Below, one piece after another: positions 1 to 8,316 of a DNA stretch of 34,449 nucleotides. A program made the position numbers and the translations under genes. This DNA is from CAYRDC01 sp964422925 (GTDB lineage Bacteria; Bacteroidota; Bacteroidia; Chitinophagales; S012-47): contig CAYRDC010000023.1 in the NCBI GenBank assembly GCA_964422925.1, positions 1-34,449 of the forward strand, read 5' to 3'. The notes beneath the pieces are model-generated. The model was not told the origin of the DNA. It saw only the letters and a program-made list of their open reading frames with translations, and searched no databases. How positions within the stretch are numbered: position 1 is the stretch's first letter; every line of letters starts with the position of its first letter.

Positions 1-577
1 CTCCGGCACTTTGTCCACTGCCTTCGGCAAACTTACGTATCAGGTATTCGTAGCTGCGCCCGATGATATCCGGCTCTACATCATTCAATCCGAGCCTTTT
101 CTGGCTTATGCGCTCAATGAGGTTGCTCAGACGGTCATCGTCAATGTCCCGCTGACCGTGTGTGGTCGCATTAAAGTCAACCCGGTCAATAATACCTTGG
201 AGGCGTGTATTTTCTTTGGCAATTTCGCGCAATACGTCCGTCACCTGCTGCCCCAAACTGGCATTTCCAGTTGGTATCATTGTGCGAATTACTGACCATG
301 TGCTGTCATTCTCCGGATCCTTGGCTTTCAACGGAAGATAGAACCGGACGAGTTCGTGGGCTTTCTCTACCAGGACAAGCGCTTTGGTTCTGGATTTTAC
401 CTTCTCCGCAATACGGTCTATTTCATCATCAAAAACATCACAAAGTCGCTTTACAAAAACCAAAGGAAGAATGTAATCCTTGAATCTTGCTGCATCCTGT
501 TGTCCCCTGATGCTGCAGGCAGCATCCCATAACCAGTTTTCAAGTTTCTTGTTATTCGTACCGGGTGTTTTTGTCAT
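1..577 (-). CDS. hsdM: Type I restriction-modification system, DNA methylase subunit HsdM (N-terminal part, cut by window edge)
   Basis: Reading the minus strand from the ATG at 577 gives about 192 residues with no stop before the window edge. It begins MTKTPGTNNKKLENWLWDAA, followed by RFKDYILPLVFVKRL, and the last residues seen include GRSYEYLIRKFAEGSGQSAG. These are the classic N-terminal helical domain (HsdM_N) and the lead-in to the SAM-binding N6-adenine methylase domain; the catalytic NPPF motif would lie beyond the edge. HsdM, with HsdS, methylates adenine at a bipartite target and forms the core of the restriction complex. The gene starts 8 bp after the stop of the upstream 234-aa gene on the same strand, so the two are probably cotranscribed. 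hsdS and hsdR are not visible. The family call is secure; completeness is unknown. Confidence 0.93.
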   Translation of the reverse strand, partial: MTKTPGTNNKKLENWLWDAACSIRGQQDAARFKDYILPLVFVKRLCDVFDDEIDRIAEKVKSRTKALVLVEKAHELVRFYLPLKAKDPENDSTWSVIRTMIPTGNASLGQQVTDVLREIAKENTRLQGIIDRVDFNATTHGQRDIDDDRLSNLIERISQKRLGLNDVEPDIIGRSYEYLIRKFAEGSGQSAG

Positions 578-585
578 GCTTTATG

Positions 586-1290
586 TTATTTACAGCAGCT
601 GTGATTTAATACCTCTATTATTTCATCATCCTGAAAAGTGCGAATTCCATTTTTCCGGTTCATACAAAAATATGAGTGCTTGGATTCACAATTGATTTTT
701 TTCGCGATTTCAGATGGAGATAGAATCTTTCTTGGCTTAGGAACTGTAGCGGTAGCCAATAAAAAATCAAAACGGCTCATTTCAGGGTTGTAGTGAATAT
801 TCAGGTAACCCTTTTTGCTTATAACCGGGTTTTCGTTTTCTATTGAGAAACGGGAATTATCTATATGGCCATACTTCTCTTCCCATACTTTTCTGAGTGG
901 TTCAATTTCTTTATCAGAACGAGATGGTTTAATCCACAATGCAACAGTACCCCAATACCAGTGCAATGTCTGGTTATTTATCTCCTCTTTTTTCTCTGCT
1001 GCAGCCAGGGCTTTTGCCAAGGGAATTATTTTTTCTGCTTCATTCAGCTCTTTGGATAATGGAATGATGTATCCCCGTCCGGGTCGGGTGGCTGGATGAT
1101 TGCAAAAAACAATCGTATAAGCTCCATTTCTTGAAATGGATTGCCTGCCATATCTGATATTTAATTGAACCTGAATCTTTTTGACCGAAAGATTCAGGTA
1201 TTTCCTACGCCAACTTGTGCGCAACGCGTGATTATCCCAAAGCAATGAACCTACTGTGATGATTCCCCCTTTGTAAGTCATCAAAGCCAT
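586..1290 (-). CDS. Hypothetical protein upstream of hsdM, possible GGCT/AIG2-like fold
   Basis: This 234-aa protein has no family I can name with confidence. The N-terminus reads GGIITVGSLLWDNHALRTSW, followed by a basic strand and IRYGRQS, then YTIVFCN and GRGYIIPL. A GSLLW motif followed by an R/Y-rich strand and a short hydrophobic strand recalls the gamma-glutamylcyclotransferase/AIG2 fold, where a YGSL motif lines the substrate pocket. That link is inference. The C-terminal part (about 130-234) is charged with few hydrophobic stretches, and there is no signal peptide or membrane segment, so it should be cytoplasmic. It lies directly ahead of hsdM with an 8-bp gap. Its base composition is visibly more AT-rich than the metabolic genes to the right, consistent with horizontally acquired defence DNA. 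An alternative ATG lies three codons downstream (1281). Confidence 0.75.
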   Translation of the reverse strand: MALMTYKGGIITVGSLLWDNHALRTSWRRKYLNLSVKKIQVQLNIRYGRQSISRNGAYTIVFCNHPATRPGRGYIIPLSKELNEAEKIIPLAKALAAAEKKEEINNQTLHWYWGTVALWIKPSRSDKEIEPLRKVWEEKYGHIDNSRFSIENENPVISKKGYLNIHYNPEMSRFDFLLATATVPKPRKILSPSEIAKKINCESKHSYFCMNRKNGIRTFQDDEIIEVLNHSCCK

Positions 1291-1415
1291 ATTATTGAAA
1301 CAATATTATGAATATTTCTGATTATTTCCATATTATAAAGAGGATTACCTTTCGACAGCTCGGTAAAAAGTTTATTCTGAGTTTGAGTTAAATAAAATTC
1401 TGAATAGAATTTATT

Positions 1416-2927
1416 TTACCCGCCTCGCTTCTCCTGCCGGTTCCTGCGCCAGGGGCTGGAGGCTTCGGCAGCGGGGGAGAGATTACCGCCCCGGATGGAC
1501 GGCCCTTTTTCCTGCATGTGGAGGTACGCGGAGAGCAGGGCAGCCAGGCGGGCTTCTTTTTCGTCCGGTTCGTACAGCTTGTCCGGGTCGAAGTGCTGCT
1601 CCACGAAATGGGTGTCGAACTGCCCGCTGCGGAAGGCTTCGTGTAGCATCACGAAACGCCCGAAGGGCAGGGTGGTTTCCACGCCACCCACCTGGTATTC
1701 CTCGATAGCGCGCAGCATTTTGTCGATGGCGGCAGCACGGTCGCTGGCGTGCACCACCAGCTTGGCGATCATGGGATCGTAATAGATGGGGATCTGCATG
1801 CCCTGCTCAAAGCCGTCATCTACGCGGATGCCGGGCCCGGCCGGGTGCTGGTATAATTCAAGGGTGCCCGTGTCCGGAACGAAGCCGGCTTTCGGGTTTT
1901 CGGCATACACCCGCAATTCAATGGCATGGCCGTGGATCGACAAATCCTCCTGGGCATACCCGAGCGGTTCGCCCCGTGCTACCCGGATCTGCTCCCGGAC
2001 CAAGTCAAGGCCGGTAATGAATTCGGTGACAGGGTGTTCCACCTGGAGCCGGGTGTTCATTTCGAGGAAATAGTAATTCAGGTGTTTGTCCACGAGGAAT
2101 TCCACGGTGCCCGCCCCCGTGTAGCCGCAGGCCCGGGCTACGGCAATAGCGCTCCGGCCCATTTGATCCCGGAGTTCGGGCGTCATGATGGCGGACGGGG
2201 ATTCTTCGATGACCTTCTGATGTCTGCGCTGGATGCTGCATTCCCGTTCAAACAGGTGGACAACATTGCCGTGCCGGTCGGCCAGGATCTGGAATTCGAT
2301 ATGCCGGGGCGATTCCAGGTATTTTTCCAGGTAAACGGACGGATCGCCAAAGGCCGTTTTGGCTTCACCGGCAGCGAGCTGCAAAGCTTCCTGCAAAGCT
2401 GTTTCATCCGGGACAACGCGCATCCCCTTGCCGCCCCCTCCGGCCGAGGCTTTTACCAGTACGGGATAGCCGATTTGGCGGGCGATTTCGCGGGCTTCGC
2501 TGAAGTCCGTTACCGGCCCCGGTGAACCGGGCACCAGGGGAATGCCGTGGCCGGCCACGGCTTCCCGCGCGGCCAGCTTGGAGCCCATGATTTTCATGGC
2601 TTTGGCAGGCGGCCCGATGAAAATGAGCCCGGCTTCCTCTACCGCCCGGGCGAATTCCGGGTTTTCGCTCAGGAAGCCGTAGCCCGGGTGTATGGCATCC
2701 GCCCCCGCCTGGCGGGCGGTCTCGATAATCTTGTCAATCCGCAGGTAAGACTCCGCGGAAGGAGCCGGGCCTATGCAAAAAGCTTCATCCGCGTGGCGCA
2801 CATGCAGGGAACCGCGGTCGGCTTCCGAGTATACGGCCACGGTGCGGATGCCCATTTCCCGGGCTGTGCGCATGACCCGCAAGGCTATTTCCCCGCGGTT
2901 GGCGATCAATATTTTCCGGATATCCAT
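1416..2927 (-). CDS. accC: Acetyl-/propionyl-CoA carboxylase, biotin carboxylase subunit
   Basis: This 503-aa ATP-grasp enzyme carboxylates biotin on a carrier protein, using ATP and bicarbonate, for malonyl-CoA or methylmalonyl-CoA synthesis. Landmarks from the start MDIRKILIANRGEIA are HPGYGFLSEN (80-89), Lys159 with the glycine-rich ATP loop SAGGGGKGMR (161-170), CSIQRRHQK (230-238) and the catalytic strand EMNTRLQVEHPVTE (289-302). I chose the ATG at 2927 because the family always begins just before KILIANRGEIA; an in-frame start 20 codons upstream would add an unrelated tail. It is longer than E. coli AccC (about 450) and ends in a short tail with SPWRRNRQ, as in the alpha subunits of propionyl- or methylcrotonyl-CoA carboxylases but without a biotinyl domain. 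No carboxyltransferase or carrier gene is adjacent, so acetyl versus propionyl specificity is open. Confidence 0.92.
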   Translation of the reverse strand: MDIRKILIANRGEIALRVMRTAREMGIRTVAVYSEADRGSLHVRHADEAFCIGPAPSAESYLRIDKIIETARQAGADAIHPGYGFLSENPEFARAVEEAGLIFIGPPAKAMKIMGSKLAAREAVAGHGIPLVPGSPGPVTDFSEAREIARQIGYPVLVKASAGGGGKGMRVVPDETALQEALQLAAGEAKTAFGDPSVYLEKYLESPRHIEFQILADRHGNVVHLFERECSIQRRHQKVIEESPSAIMTPELRDQMGRSAIAVARACGYTGAGTVEFLVDKHLNYYFLEMNTRLQVEHPVTEFITGLDLVREQIRVARGEPLGYAQEDLSIHGHAIELRVYAENPKAGFVPDTGTLELYQHPAGPGIRVDDGFEQGMQIPIYYDPMIAKLVVHASDRAAAIDKMLRAIEEYQVGGVETTLPFGRFVMLHEAFRSGQFDTHFVEQHFDPDKLYEPDEKEARLAALLSAYLHMQEKGPSIRGGNLSPAAEASSPWRRNRQEKRGG

Positions 2928-3009
2928 CAGCTGCGAATATAGCCATTTGCCCAAAGCACCGGATATTTTCCCCGCAAGGATTGTCATAGGGCTGCCTGTG
3001 AAAATATTG

Positions 3010-3017
3010 TAGTTTTG
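3010..3017 (+). promoter_or_regulatory. Bacteroidota -7 promoter element upstream of ccmB
   Basis: TAGTTTTG matches the consensus TAnnTTTG exactly. It overlaps a possible TTG start codon at 3015 and so argues for translation from the GTG at 3036. I see no good -33 TTTG at the usual distance. Confidence 0.5.
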
Positions 3018-3035
3018 CGGCTGAAATCCCCGGCA

Positions 3036-3698
3036 GTGAAATTGCCCCTGCAGATCTTAACCCTTATCCGGAAGGAGATTCTCCTGGAGTGGAGACAGCG
3101 GTTTGCCCTCTACGGCATCCTGCTGTACGTGATCCTTGTGGTTTTTGTCGCCTATCTTTCCTTCGAACGCGTGGATGTAGGCACATGGGCCACCTTGTTC
3201 TGGATCATCATGCTTTTTACGGCCATCAATGCTATCACCAAGAGCTTTATGCAGGAAGGCCCGGGCAGGCAATTGTACTATTACACTATAGCCAGCCCCC
3301 AGGCCATGATCCTGGCCAAAATGGTGTACAACACCCTGCTGATGGTGCTGATCACAGCTGTCACCCTGGCCAGCTATATGTATGTGCTGGGGTTCCCGCT
3401 GGATCATCCATGGATCTTCCTGCTGGCGGTCGGGCTGGGCGCCATCGGGTTTTCGCTGACCTTTACACTGATGTCGGCCATTGCCTCCAAGGCAGGCAAC
3501 AGCACGGCCCTGATGGCGATCCTCTCGCTGCCGGTTTTTATCCCCATGCTGGTCATGCTGATTACCCTCTCGCGGCTGGCTTACGCGGAGACTTTTGTGG
3601 TGAGTGAAGTGGTGAAAAACAGCCTGGCCCTGCTGGCATTTGACGCCATCGACCTGGGCCTGGCGCTGATATTATTTCCGTATCTTTGGCGCGATTAA
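3036..3698 (+). CDS. ccmB: Heme exporter permease CcmB
   Basis: This integral membrane protein of about 220 aa is a component of system I cytochrome c maturation, where CcmA and CcmB drive release of holo-CcmE. The conserved N-terminal LIRKEILLEWRQR is followed by about six hydrophobic segments, with EGPGRQLYYYTIASP between the second and third, as in bacterial CcmB. A frame continues upstream to a TTG at 3015, but that codon lies inside a TAnnTTTG promoter box. I therefore start at the GTG at 3036, which leaves the usual short leader before LIRKE. It ends 9 bp before the ATG of ccmC, and ccmB-ccmC-ccmD form one transcription unit. The CcmA ATPase gene is not adjacent and none is visible in the window. 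Confidence 0.92.
   Translation: MKLPLQILTLIRKEILLEWRQRFALYGILLYVILVVFVAYLSFERVDVGTWATLFWIIMLFTAINAITKSFMQEGPGRQLYYYTIASPQAMILAKMVYNTLLMVLITAVTLASYMYVLGFPLDHPWIFLLAVGLGAIGFSLTFTLMSAIASKAGNSTALMAILSLPVFIPMLVMLITLSRLAYAETFVVSEVVKNSLALLAFDAIDLGLALILFPYLWRD
3681..3688 (+). promoter_or_regulatory. Possible internal promoter -7 element before ccmC
   Basis: TATCTTTG matches TAnnTTTG exactly and lies 20 bp upstream of the ccmC ATG, inside the last codons of ccmB. No convincing -33 element is present, so this may be chance. Confidence 0.25.
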
Positions 3699-3707
3699 TT
3701 GCAACTC

Positions 3708-4388
3708 ATGAACTTCTTCCGGACATCCTGGTGGAAATGGTTAAGCGGAGCGCTTATTGTCTATGCCATTGTGGCTGGAATGATTATTTCCGTGCCCCGT
3801 CTGGCTGTGCTGAATGAAACCATACGCAACCTGTTTTATCATGTGCCTTTATGGTTCGCGATGATCATCCTCCTGGTGATTTCGCTGGTGAACGGGGTGA
3901 AATATTTATCGAACGGGCGGATGGAAAACGATTATTTATCGGTGGAGATGGCCCGGGTGGCCATTGTATTCGGATTGCTGGGTTTTGCCACGGGCACCCT
4001 TTGGGCCAATTACACCTGGGGCAAGATCAGCGACTGGCTGGTGCAGGAGCCCAAGGTGCTGGGCAGCATGCTGGGCCTGCTGATTTACTTTGCTTATTTC
4101 GTGTTGCGGGGATCCATCGAAGACGAGGAAAAACGCGCGCGGATTTCCGCGGTGTACAACATTTTCGGTTTCGCGATTTACCTGATTTTCATCTTCATCA
4201 CCCCGCGCCTGACCGACAGCCTGCACCCTGGTAGCGGGGGCAACCCCGGGTTCAACGCCTACGACATGGACGCCAAGCTGCGGCTGGTGTTTTACCCGGC
4301 CGTGATCGGATACATTTTACTGGGTGTCTGGATAGCCGGTTTATTATACCGGCTCCGGATACTGAAAAATAAACTTGAAATCAATTGA
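3708..4388 (+). CDS. ccmC: Cytochrome c biogenesis protein CcmC (heme handling)
   Basis: This six-helix membrane protein of 226 aa binds heme at the periplasmic face and loads it onto CcmE. The two heme-ligand histidines are recognisable in YHVPLWF (first periplasmic loop) and in TDSLHPGS (third loop). The tryptophan-rich signature between them reads LWANYTWGKISDWLVQEPK. It keeps the W-x-x-x-T-W-G start but lacks the usual W-x-W-D core. The ATG at 3708 is preferred over a TTG three codons upstream. It follows ccmB by 9 bp and is followed by a CcmD-family gene after 3 bp. The downstream neighbour is not ccmE, so the Ccm genes are split in this genome. Confidence 0.93.
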   Translation: MNFFRTSWWKWLSGALIVYAIVAGMIISVPRLAVLNETIRNLFYHVPLWFAMIILLVISLVNGVKYLSNGRMENDYLSVEMARVAIVFGLLGFATGTLWANYTWGKISDWLVQEPKVLGSMLGLLIYFAYFVLRGSIEDEEKRARISAVYNIFGFAIYLIFIFITPRLTDSLHPGSGGNPGFNAYDMDAKLRLVFYPAVIGYILLGVWIAGLLYRLRILKNKLEIN

Positions 4389-4391
4389 CCT

Positions 4392-4610
4392 ATGATCCGC
4401 AAATTTGTAAGTATTTTACTGGTACTGGGCGCGGCTGTGGAGGCTTTCGCCCAGTCGCAGGATGTGGAAATGGCCGACCTGTTGCGCAGCAACGGCAAGA
4501 TCTATGTAGTGGTAGGCGTGCTGCTCATCATTTTTATCGGTTTATTCCTGTACCTCTTCAGTCTTGACCGGAAAATCCGGAAGCTGGAAGAAGAAGTTGA
4601 AAATCGTTAA
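4392..4610 (+). CDS. CcmD family protein
   Basis: This 72-aa membrane protein has an N-terminal hydrophobic signal-like segment (MIRKFVSILLVLGAAVEAFA), a short periplasmic stretch with MADLLRSNGKIY, one strong transmembrane helix (about residues 38-57) and a charged cytoplasmic tail RKIRKLEEEVE. The RSNGKIYVVVGVLLIIF block followed by LFSLDRKIRKLE is the signature of the Bacteroidota CcmD-like proteins that sit directly after ccmC. In other phyla CcmD helps release holo-CcmE from CcmABC; here the role is inferred from position. The gap to ccmC is only 3 bp, so translation is probably coupled. Confidence 0.88.
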   Translation: MIRKFVSILLVLGAAVEAFAQSQDVEMADLLRSNGKIYVVVGVLLIIFIGLFLYLFSLDRKIRKLEEEVENR

Positions 4611-4634
4611 CGCTTAAACCTAAAGCAAATAATC

Positions 4635-6062
4635 ATGGCAGCCAAGAGCCCAAAAAGGGGAGGCAGTTTTTACGAAAATGTCGAATATTATGTCGACAAA
4701 GCCGCGAAATTCCTGAAACTGCCCAAAGGATTGATTGACCAGATCAGGGAATGCAACAACGTGTACCAGATGCGGTTTCCGGTGAAAATCGGGGGCGAAT
4801 ACCAGGTGATTGAAGCCTACCGCGTGCAGCACAGCCATCACCGGGTTCCCACCAAAGGCGGTATCCGGTATTCGTTGGGTGTGAACCAGGACGAAGTGAT
4901 GGCCCTGGCCAGTCTGATGACTTACAAATGCGCCATTGTGGATGTGCCTTTTGGAGGCGCCAAGGGCGGGGTGAAGATCGACCCCAAGGCTTATTCGCCC
5001 AAGCAGCTGGAGCGGATCACCAGGCGCTATACATCTGAACTGATCAAGAAGAATTTCATCGGGCCGGGCATTGACGTACCGGCACCAGATTACGGAACTA
5101 ATTCCAAGGTGATGTCGTGGATACTGGATACCTACCTGGCCTTTCACCCGGGGCAGATCGATGCGTACGGGTGTGTTACTGGAAAGCCGGTCGGGCTGAA
5201 CGGGATCCGCGGCCGGACGGAAGCCACGGGCCTCGGGGTGTTTTACGGTCTGCGCGAAGCCATGAGCAACCGGGAGGATATGAAAAAGCTGGGGCTCACT
5301 CCGGGCATTAAAGGAAAAACCTTTATCGTGCAGGGGCTGGGGAACGTAGGCTATTACGCGGCCAAATTTATGTCGGAACACGGAGCCGTGCTGGTCGGTG
5401 TGTGCGAGTATGAAGGGTCCATTTACAAGAAGGACGGGATTGACCTGCACCAGCTGATGAAGCACCGCAAGGAAACCGGTTCCATCCTGGATTTCCCGGG
5501 GGCCACGAGCCTGGAGTCGCGCGAGAAAGGCCTGGAGATGCCCTGTGATGTGCTGATCCCTGCCGCGCTGGAAAACCAGATCACCAGTGAAAATGCCCAC
5601 CGTATCCAAGCGAAAATCATCGGGGAAGCGGCTAACGGGCCCACCACCCCGGAAGCCGATGAAATCCTGTCCGGGAAAGGGGTGTTGATCGTCCCGGACC
5701 TGTACCTGAATGCAGGGGGTGTCACTGTTTCTTATTTTGAATGGCTCAAAAACCTTTCGCATGTCCGGTTCGGCCGCATGGATAAAAGGTTCACCCAGTA
5801 CAGCTATGAAGGGATTGTGGATGCCATGGAACGCATGACCGGGCAACGGATGAAGCGGAAAGAAAAAGAAGTGATCACCCGGGGAGCCGATGAGATTGAC
5901 CTGGTGTACAGCGGGCTGGAAGAAACCATGGTGGATGCTTACCAGCATATCCGGGAAACCTGGAGAAAGCACCGGCAAATCAAGGATATGCGCACCGCGG
6001 CCTTCGTGGTGGCCCTGGGCAAAGTGGCCGATGCTTATATCTCCATGGGCATATTCCCGTGA
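4635..6062 (+). CDS. gdhA: Glutamate dehydrogenase (Glu/Leu/Phe/Val dehydrogenase family)
   Basis: This 475-aa cytoplasmic enzyme interconverts glutamate and 2-oxoglutarate plus ammonia with NAD(P). It shows the substrate-binding lysines in VPTKGGIRYS (K74) and LMTYKCA (K98), the catalytic lysine in VPFGGAKGGV (K110), the catalytic aspartate in VPAPDYGT (D152), the dinucleotide loop GLGNVG (234-239), and VPDLYLNAGGVTVSYFEW in the second substrate region. The last motif and the overall layout resemble the mitochondrial GLUD-type enzymes more than the compact E. coli GdhA. The ATG at 4635 gives a typical short N-terminus. It lies 24 bp after the CcmD-family gene in the same direction, so it may share that transcript, although the functions are unrelated. 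NAD versus NADP preference cannot be read from the sequence. Confidence 0.94.
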   Translation: MAAKSPKRGGSFYENVEYYVDKAAKFLKLPKGLIDQIRECNNVYQMRFPVKIGGEYQVIEAYRVQHSHHRVPTKGGIRYSLGVNQDEVMALASLMTYKCAIVDVPFGGAKGGVKIDPKAYSPKQLERITRRYTSELIKKNFIGPGIDVPAPDYGTNSKVMSWILDTYLAFHPGQIDAYGCVTGKPVGLNGIRGRTEATGLGVFYGLREAMSNREDMKKLGLTPGIKGKTFIVQGLGNVGYYAAKFMSEHGAVLVGVCEYEGSIYKKDGIDLHQLMKHRKETGSILDFPGATSLESREKGLEMPCDVLIPAALENQITSENAHRIQAKIIGEAANGPTTPEADEILSGKGVLIVPDLYLNAGGVTVSYFEWLKNLSHVRFGRMDKRFTQYSYEGIVDAMERMTGQRMKRKEKEVITRGADEIDLVYSGLEETMVDAYQHIRETWRKHRQIKDMRTAAFVVALGKVADAYISMGIFP

Positions 6063-6076
6063 TGCGTTAGAGAGCA

Positions 6077-6088
6077 GGCCTTCAGGCC
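6077..6088. repeat. Short palindrome GGCCTTCAGGCC with CTTCAG core
   Basis: It lies in the 67-bp gap between gdhA and the next gene. GGCC-TTCA-GGCC has the same CTTCAG centre as the palindromes around the RAYT transposase at 29.6-30.7 kb and may be an isolated copy of that family. A weak terminator role is also possible, but no T-run follows. Confidence 0.35.
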
Positions 6089-6129
6089 AATTGTAGGGAA
6101 ATCCTATTTTAGCGATAAATCCATAGCGT

Positions 6130-8310
6130 ATGAAACGGTGCCTGCTCCTGCTGGCGTGGGTTTTTCCATGGCCCGTCTTTTCCCAGCCGGCTATCCAGTA
6201 TGCTGTCCGCCTTGAAGCCACTGTCCAAACCACTCCACCGGCCATTACCCTGCACTGGGATGCCGGAACCGGGGCCACCGGGTTCGACCTGTACCGGAAA
6301 CTGCCCGATCAAAGCGCCTGGATGACCCACCTCGGAAGCCTCCCGGCCAATGCCGTTTCCTACACCGACACCACGGTGATGGAGGGGCAGGCGTATGATT
6401 ACAAAATGGTAAAACACGCTTCGGGATACACCGGCTACGGTTATATCCAGGCCGGGATGGAAATCCCGGCAACGGAAGACCGGGGCAGGCTGATCCTGTT
6501 GGCTGACAGCGCGCTGCAGGCCCAGATCCCCGTGGAAATCGAAACCCTGAAATCCGCGCTGGTGGCGGACGGATGGGAAGTGGTCTATCACGCGGTCTCC
6601 GCCAACGACAGCGTGCCGCTGGTAAAGAACCTGATCAAAGCGGATTACCAGGCGGATAAAGCGCGAACCCGGGCGGTATTCCTGCTGGGGCATATCCCGG
6701 TGCCATATAGCGGCAACCTGAACCCGGACGGGCATTCAAATCATCAGGGCGCCTGGCCGGCCGATACCTATTACGGGGACATGAACGGCACCTGGACCGA
6801 CTTGTACGTGAACAATACCTCGGCTGCTCAGTCAAGAAACCACAATGTGCCCGGGGACGGGAAATTTGACCAGAGCTACGTGCCTTCCGACCTGGAGCTG
6901 GCCGTGGGACGGGTGGATTTATTCGACCTCCCGGCATTCGGCAAAACCTACGCGGAGCTTACGGCCGCCTACATCAGTAAAGACATTGCTTTCCGCAAGG
7001 GGGAGATTGTGGCGCAGCAGCGGGCCCTGGTGGACGACAATTTTGGCGGTTTCAACGGGGAAGCCTTCGCCTCCAGCGCCTGGAAATCGTTTTCCCCGCT
7101 GGTGGGGATCCAGCACGTGGAGGCCGCGGATTACCGGACCAGCATGGATACGGGCAGCTATATCTGGTCGTACGGTTGCGGGGGCGGATCCTATACCAGC
7201 GCCAACGGCATCGGCAATACCTCGCAATTGGCCAACGACAGCCTGCGATGCGTGTTTACGCTTCTGTTTGGCAGCTACTTTGGCGATTATGATGTGAAAA
7301 ACAGTTTTTTACGGGCTCCGCTCGCACAGGGTACCATTCTGACCAATGCCTGGAGCGGGCGTCCGCACTGGTATTTCCACCGCATGGGCCTGGGCGGCAC
7401 CACGGGGGAAAGCGCCCTGCTCACGGTGAACGAAGTGGGCGATTATTATTACAACCCGTATTCCTTCCTGTCGCACCTGGTTTCGATAAACCTGATGGGC
7501 GACCCCACGCTGACGCAATACATCACCCTGCCTCCGGGAGCAGTTACCGTCACCACGGGCAATGACGGGATCGCGCTTTCCTGGTACGCGTCTTCCGGCC
7601 CGGTGCTCGGCTATTATGTGTACCGCGCTCCCTCCGCCAGCGGCCCCTTCATGCGCGTGTCCGGCACGGTGGTAGCGGATACCTTTTTCACGGATGTCTG
7701 CATCCCGGATTCCGGCACCTGGTATTACCTGGTACGCGCCCTGGAGCTGAAGCAAACCCCTTCGGGCACTTTTTATAACCTGAGCAGCGGACAGTCTGCC
7801 AGCGGCACATTCAACGGCTCCGCGGCCGTGCAACCATCCTTCACGGCCCAGGTCAGCGGGGGAACGGTGACCTTTTTCAACGCTACCGTGAATGCCACGC
7901 AATACCTGTGGTTTTTCGGTGATGGAGACACCAGCTCCCAGGCCAACCCGGTCCACACGTACCAGGCCAACGGCTATTACCATGTGGTCCTGCAGGCCTC
8001 GAACGATTGCTTTACGGACAGTTCGGTAATGGACATACAGATTGTGGCAGCCGGCCTTGCCGGCCTGCCGGATGCCCGCATTGCCGTCCGCCCGGTTCCG
8101 GCTGACCAATACCTGGAAGTGGATGTGAAAACGCCTTCCCCGGGACCGGTATATTGGGAACTCACCGGCCTGGACGGGCGGAGGGTGTATGCCGGAAACG
8201 CCAGCTGTTCCTTCCGGATTAACTGTAGCAGCCTTCCTTCCGGCATGTACATCCTGAGCGGGCGGGGAGAGGGCTTCCAGTTCCGGAGAAAGGTCATTGT
8301 CGGGCATTAG
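6130..8310 (+). CDS. Type IX-secreted protein with C25-peptidase-like core, FN3 and PKD domains
   Basis: This 726-aa protein has a signal peptide (MKRCLLLLAWVFPWPVFSQ), an FN3-like domain (about 31-110) and a central alpha/beta region (about 115-460). A second FN3-like domain follows (about 467-560), then a PKD domain containing YLWFFGDGDTSS (about 567-627). The C-terminal domain (about 650-726) has PVPADQYLEV and SLPSGMYIL, typical of type IX (Por) sorting signals. The central region has the layout of gingipain-like C25 peptidases: VFLLGHIPVPYSG, then TYYGDMNGTWTD and LAVGRVDL. At the place where the catalytic Gly-His-Gly is expected it reads SYGCGGGSY, and the later strand reads LLFGSYFGDYD rather than a Ser-Cys motif. 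It may therefore be an inactive or altered protease. It should be exported and anchored at or released from the cell surface. Confidence 0.75.
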   Translation: MKRCLLLLAWVFPWPVFSQPAIQYAVRLEATVQTTPPAITLHWDAGTGATGFDLYRKLPDQSAWMTHLGSLPANAVSYTDTTVMEGQAYDYKMVKHASGYTGYGYIQAGMEIPATEDRGRLILLADSALQAQIPVEIETLKSALVADGWEVVYHAVSANDSVPLVKNLIKADYQADKARTRAVFLLGHIPVPYSGNLNPDGHSNHQGAWPADTYYGDMNGTWTDLYVNNTSAAQSRNHNVPGDGKFDQSYVPSDLELAVGRVDLFDLPAFGKTYAELTAAYISKDIAFRKGEIVAQQRALVDDNFGGFNGEAFASSAWKSFSPLVGIQHVEAADYRTSMDTGSYIWSYGCGGGSYTSANGIGNTSQLANDSLRCVFTLLFGSYFGDYDVKNSFLRAPLAQGTILTNAWSGRPHWYFHRMGLGGTTGESALLTVNEVGDYYYNPYSFLSHLVSINLMGDPTLTQYITLPPGAVTVTTGNDGIALSWYASSGPVLGYYVYRAPSASGPFMRVSGTVVADTFFTDVCIPDSGTWYYLVRALELKQTPSGTFYNLSSGQSASGTFNGSAAVQPSFTAQVSGGTVTFFNATVNATQYLWFFGDGDTSSQANPVHTYQANGYYHVVLQASNDCFTDSSVMDIQIVAAGLAGLPDARIAVRPVPADQYLEVDVKTPSPGPVYWELTGLDGRRVYAGNASCSFRINCSSLPSGMYILSGRGEGFQFRRKVIVGH

Positions 8311-8316
8311 CGGAAC

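Noticed and set aside
4620..6278. A 552-aa minus-strand frame opposite gdhA
   Set aside because: The plus strand encodes a complete glutamate dehydrogenase; the antisense frame has no domain and arises from codon bias.
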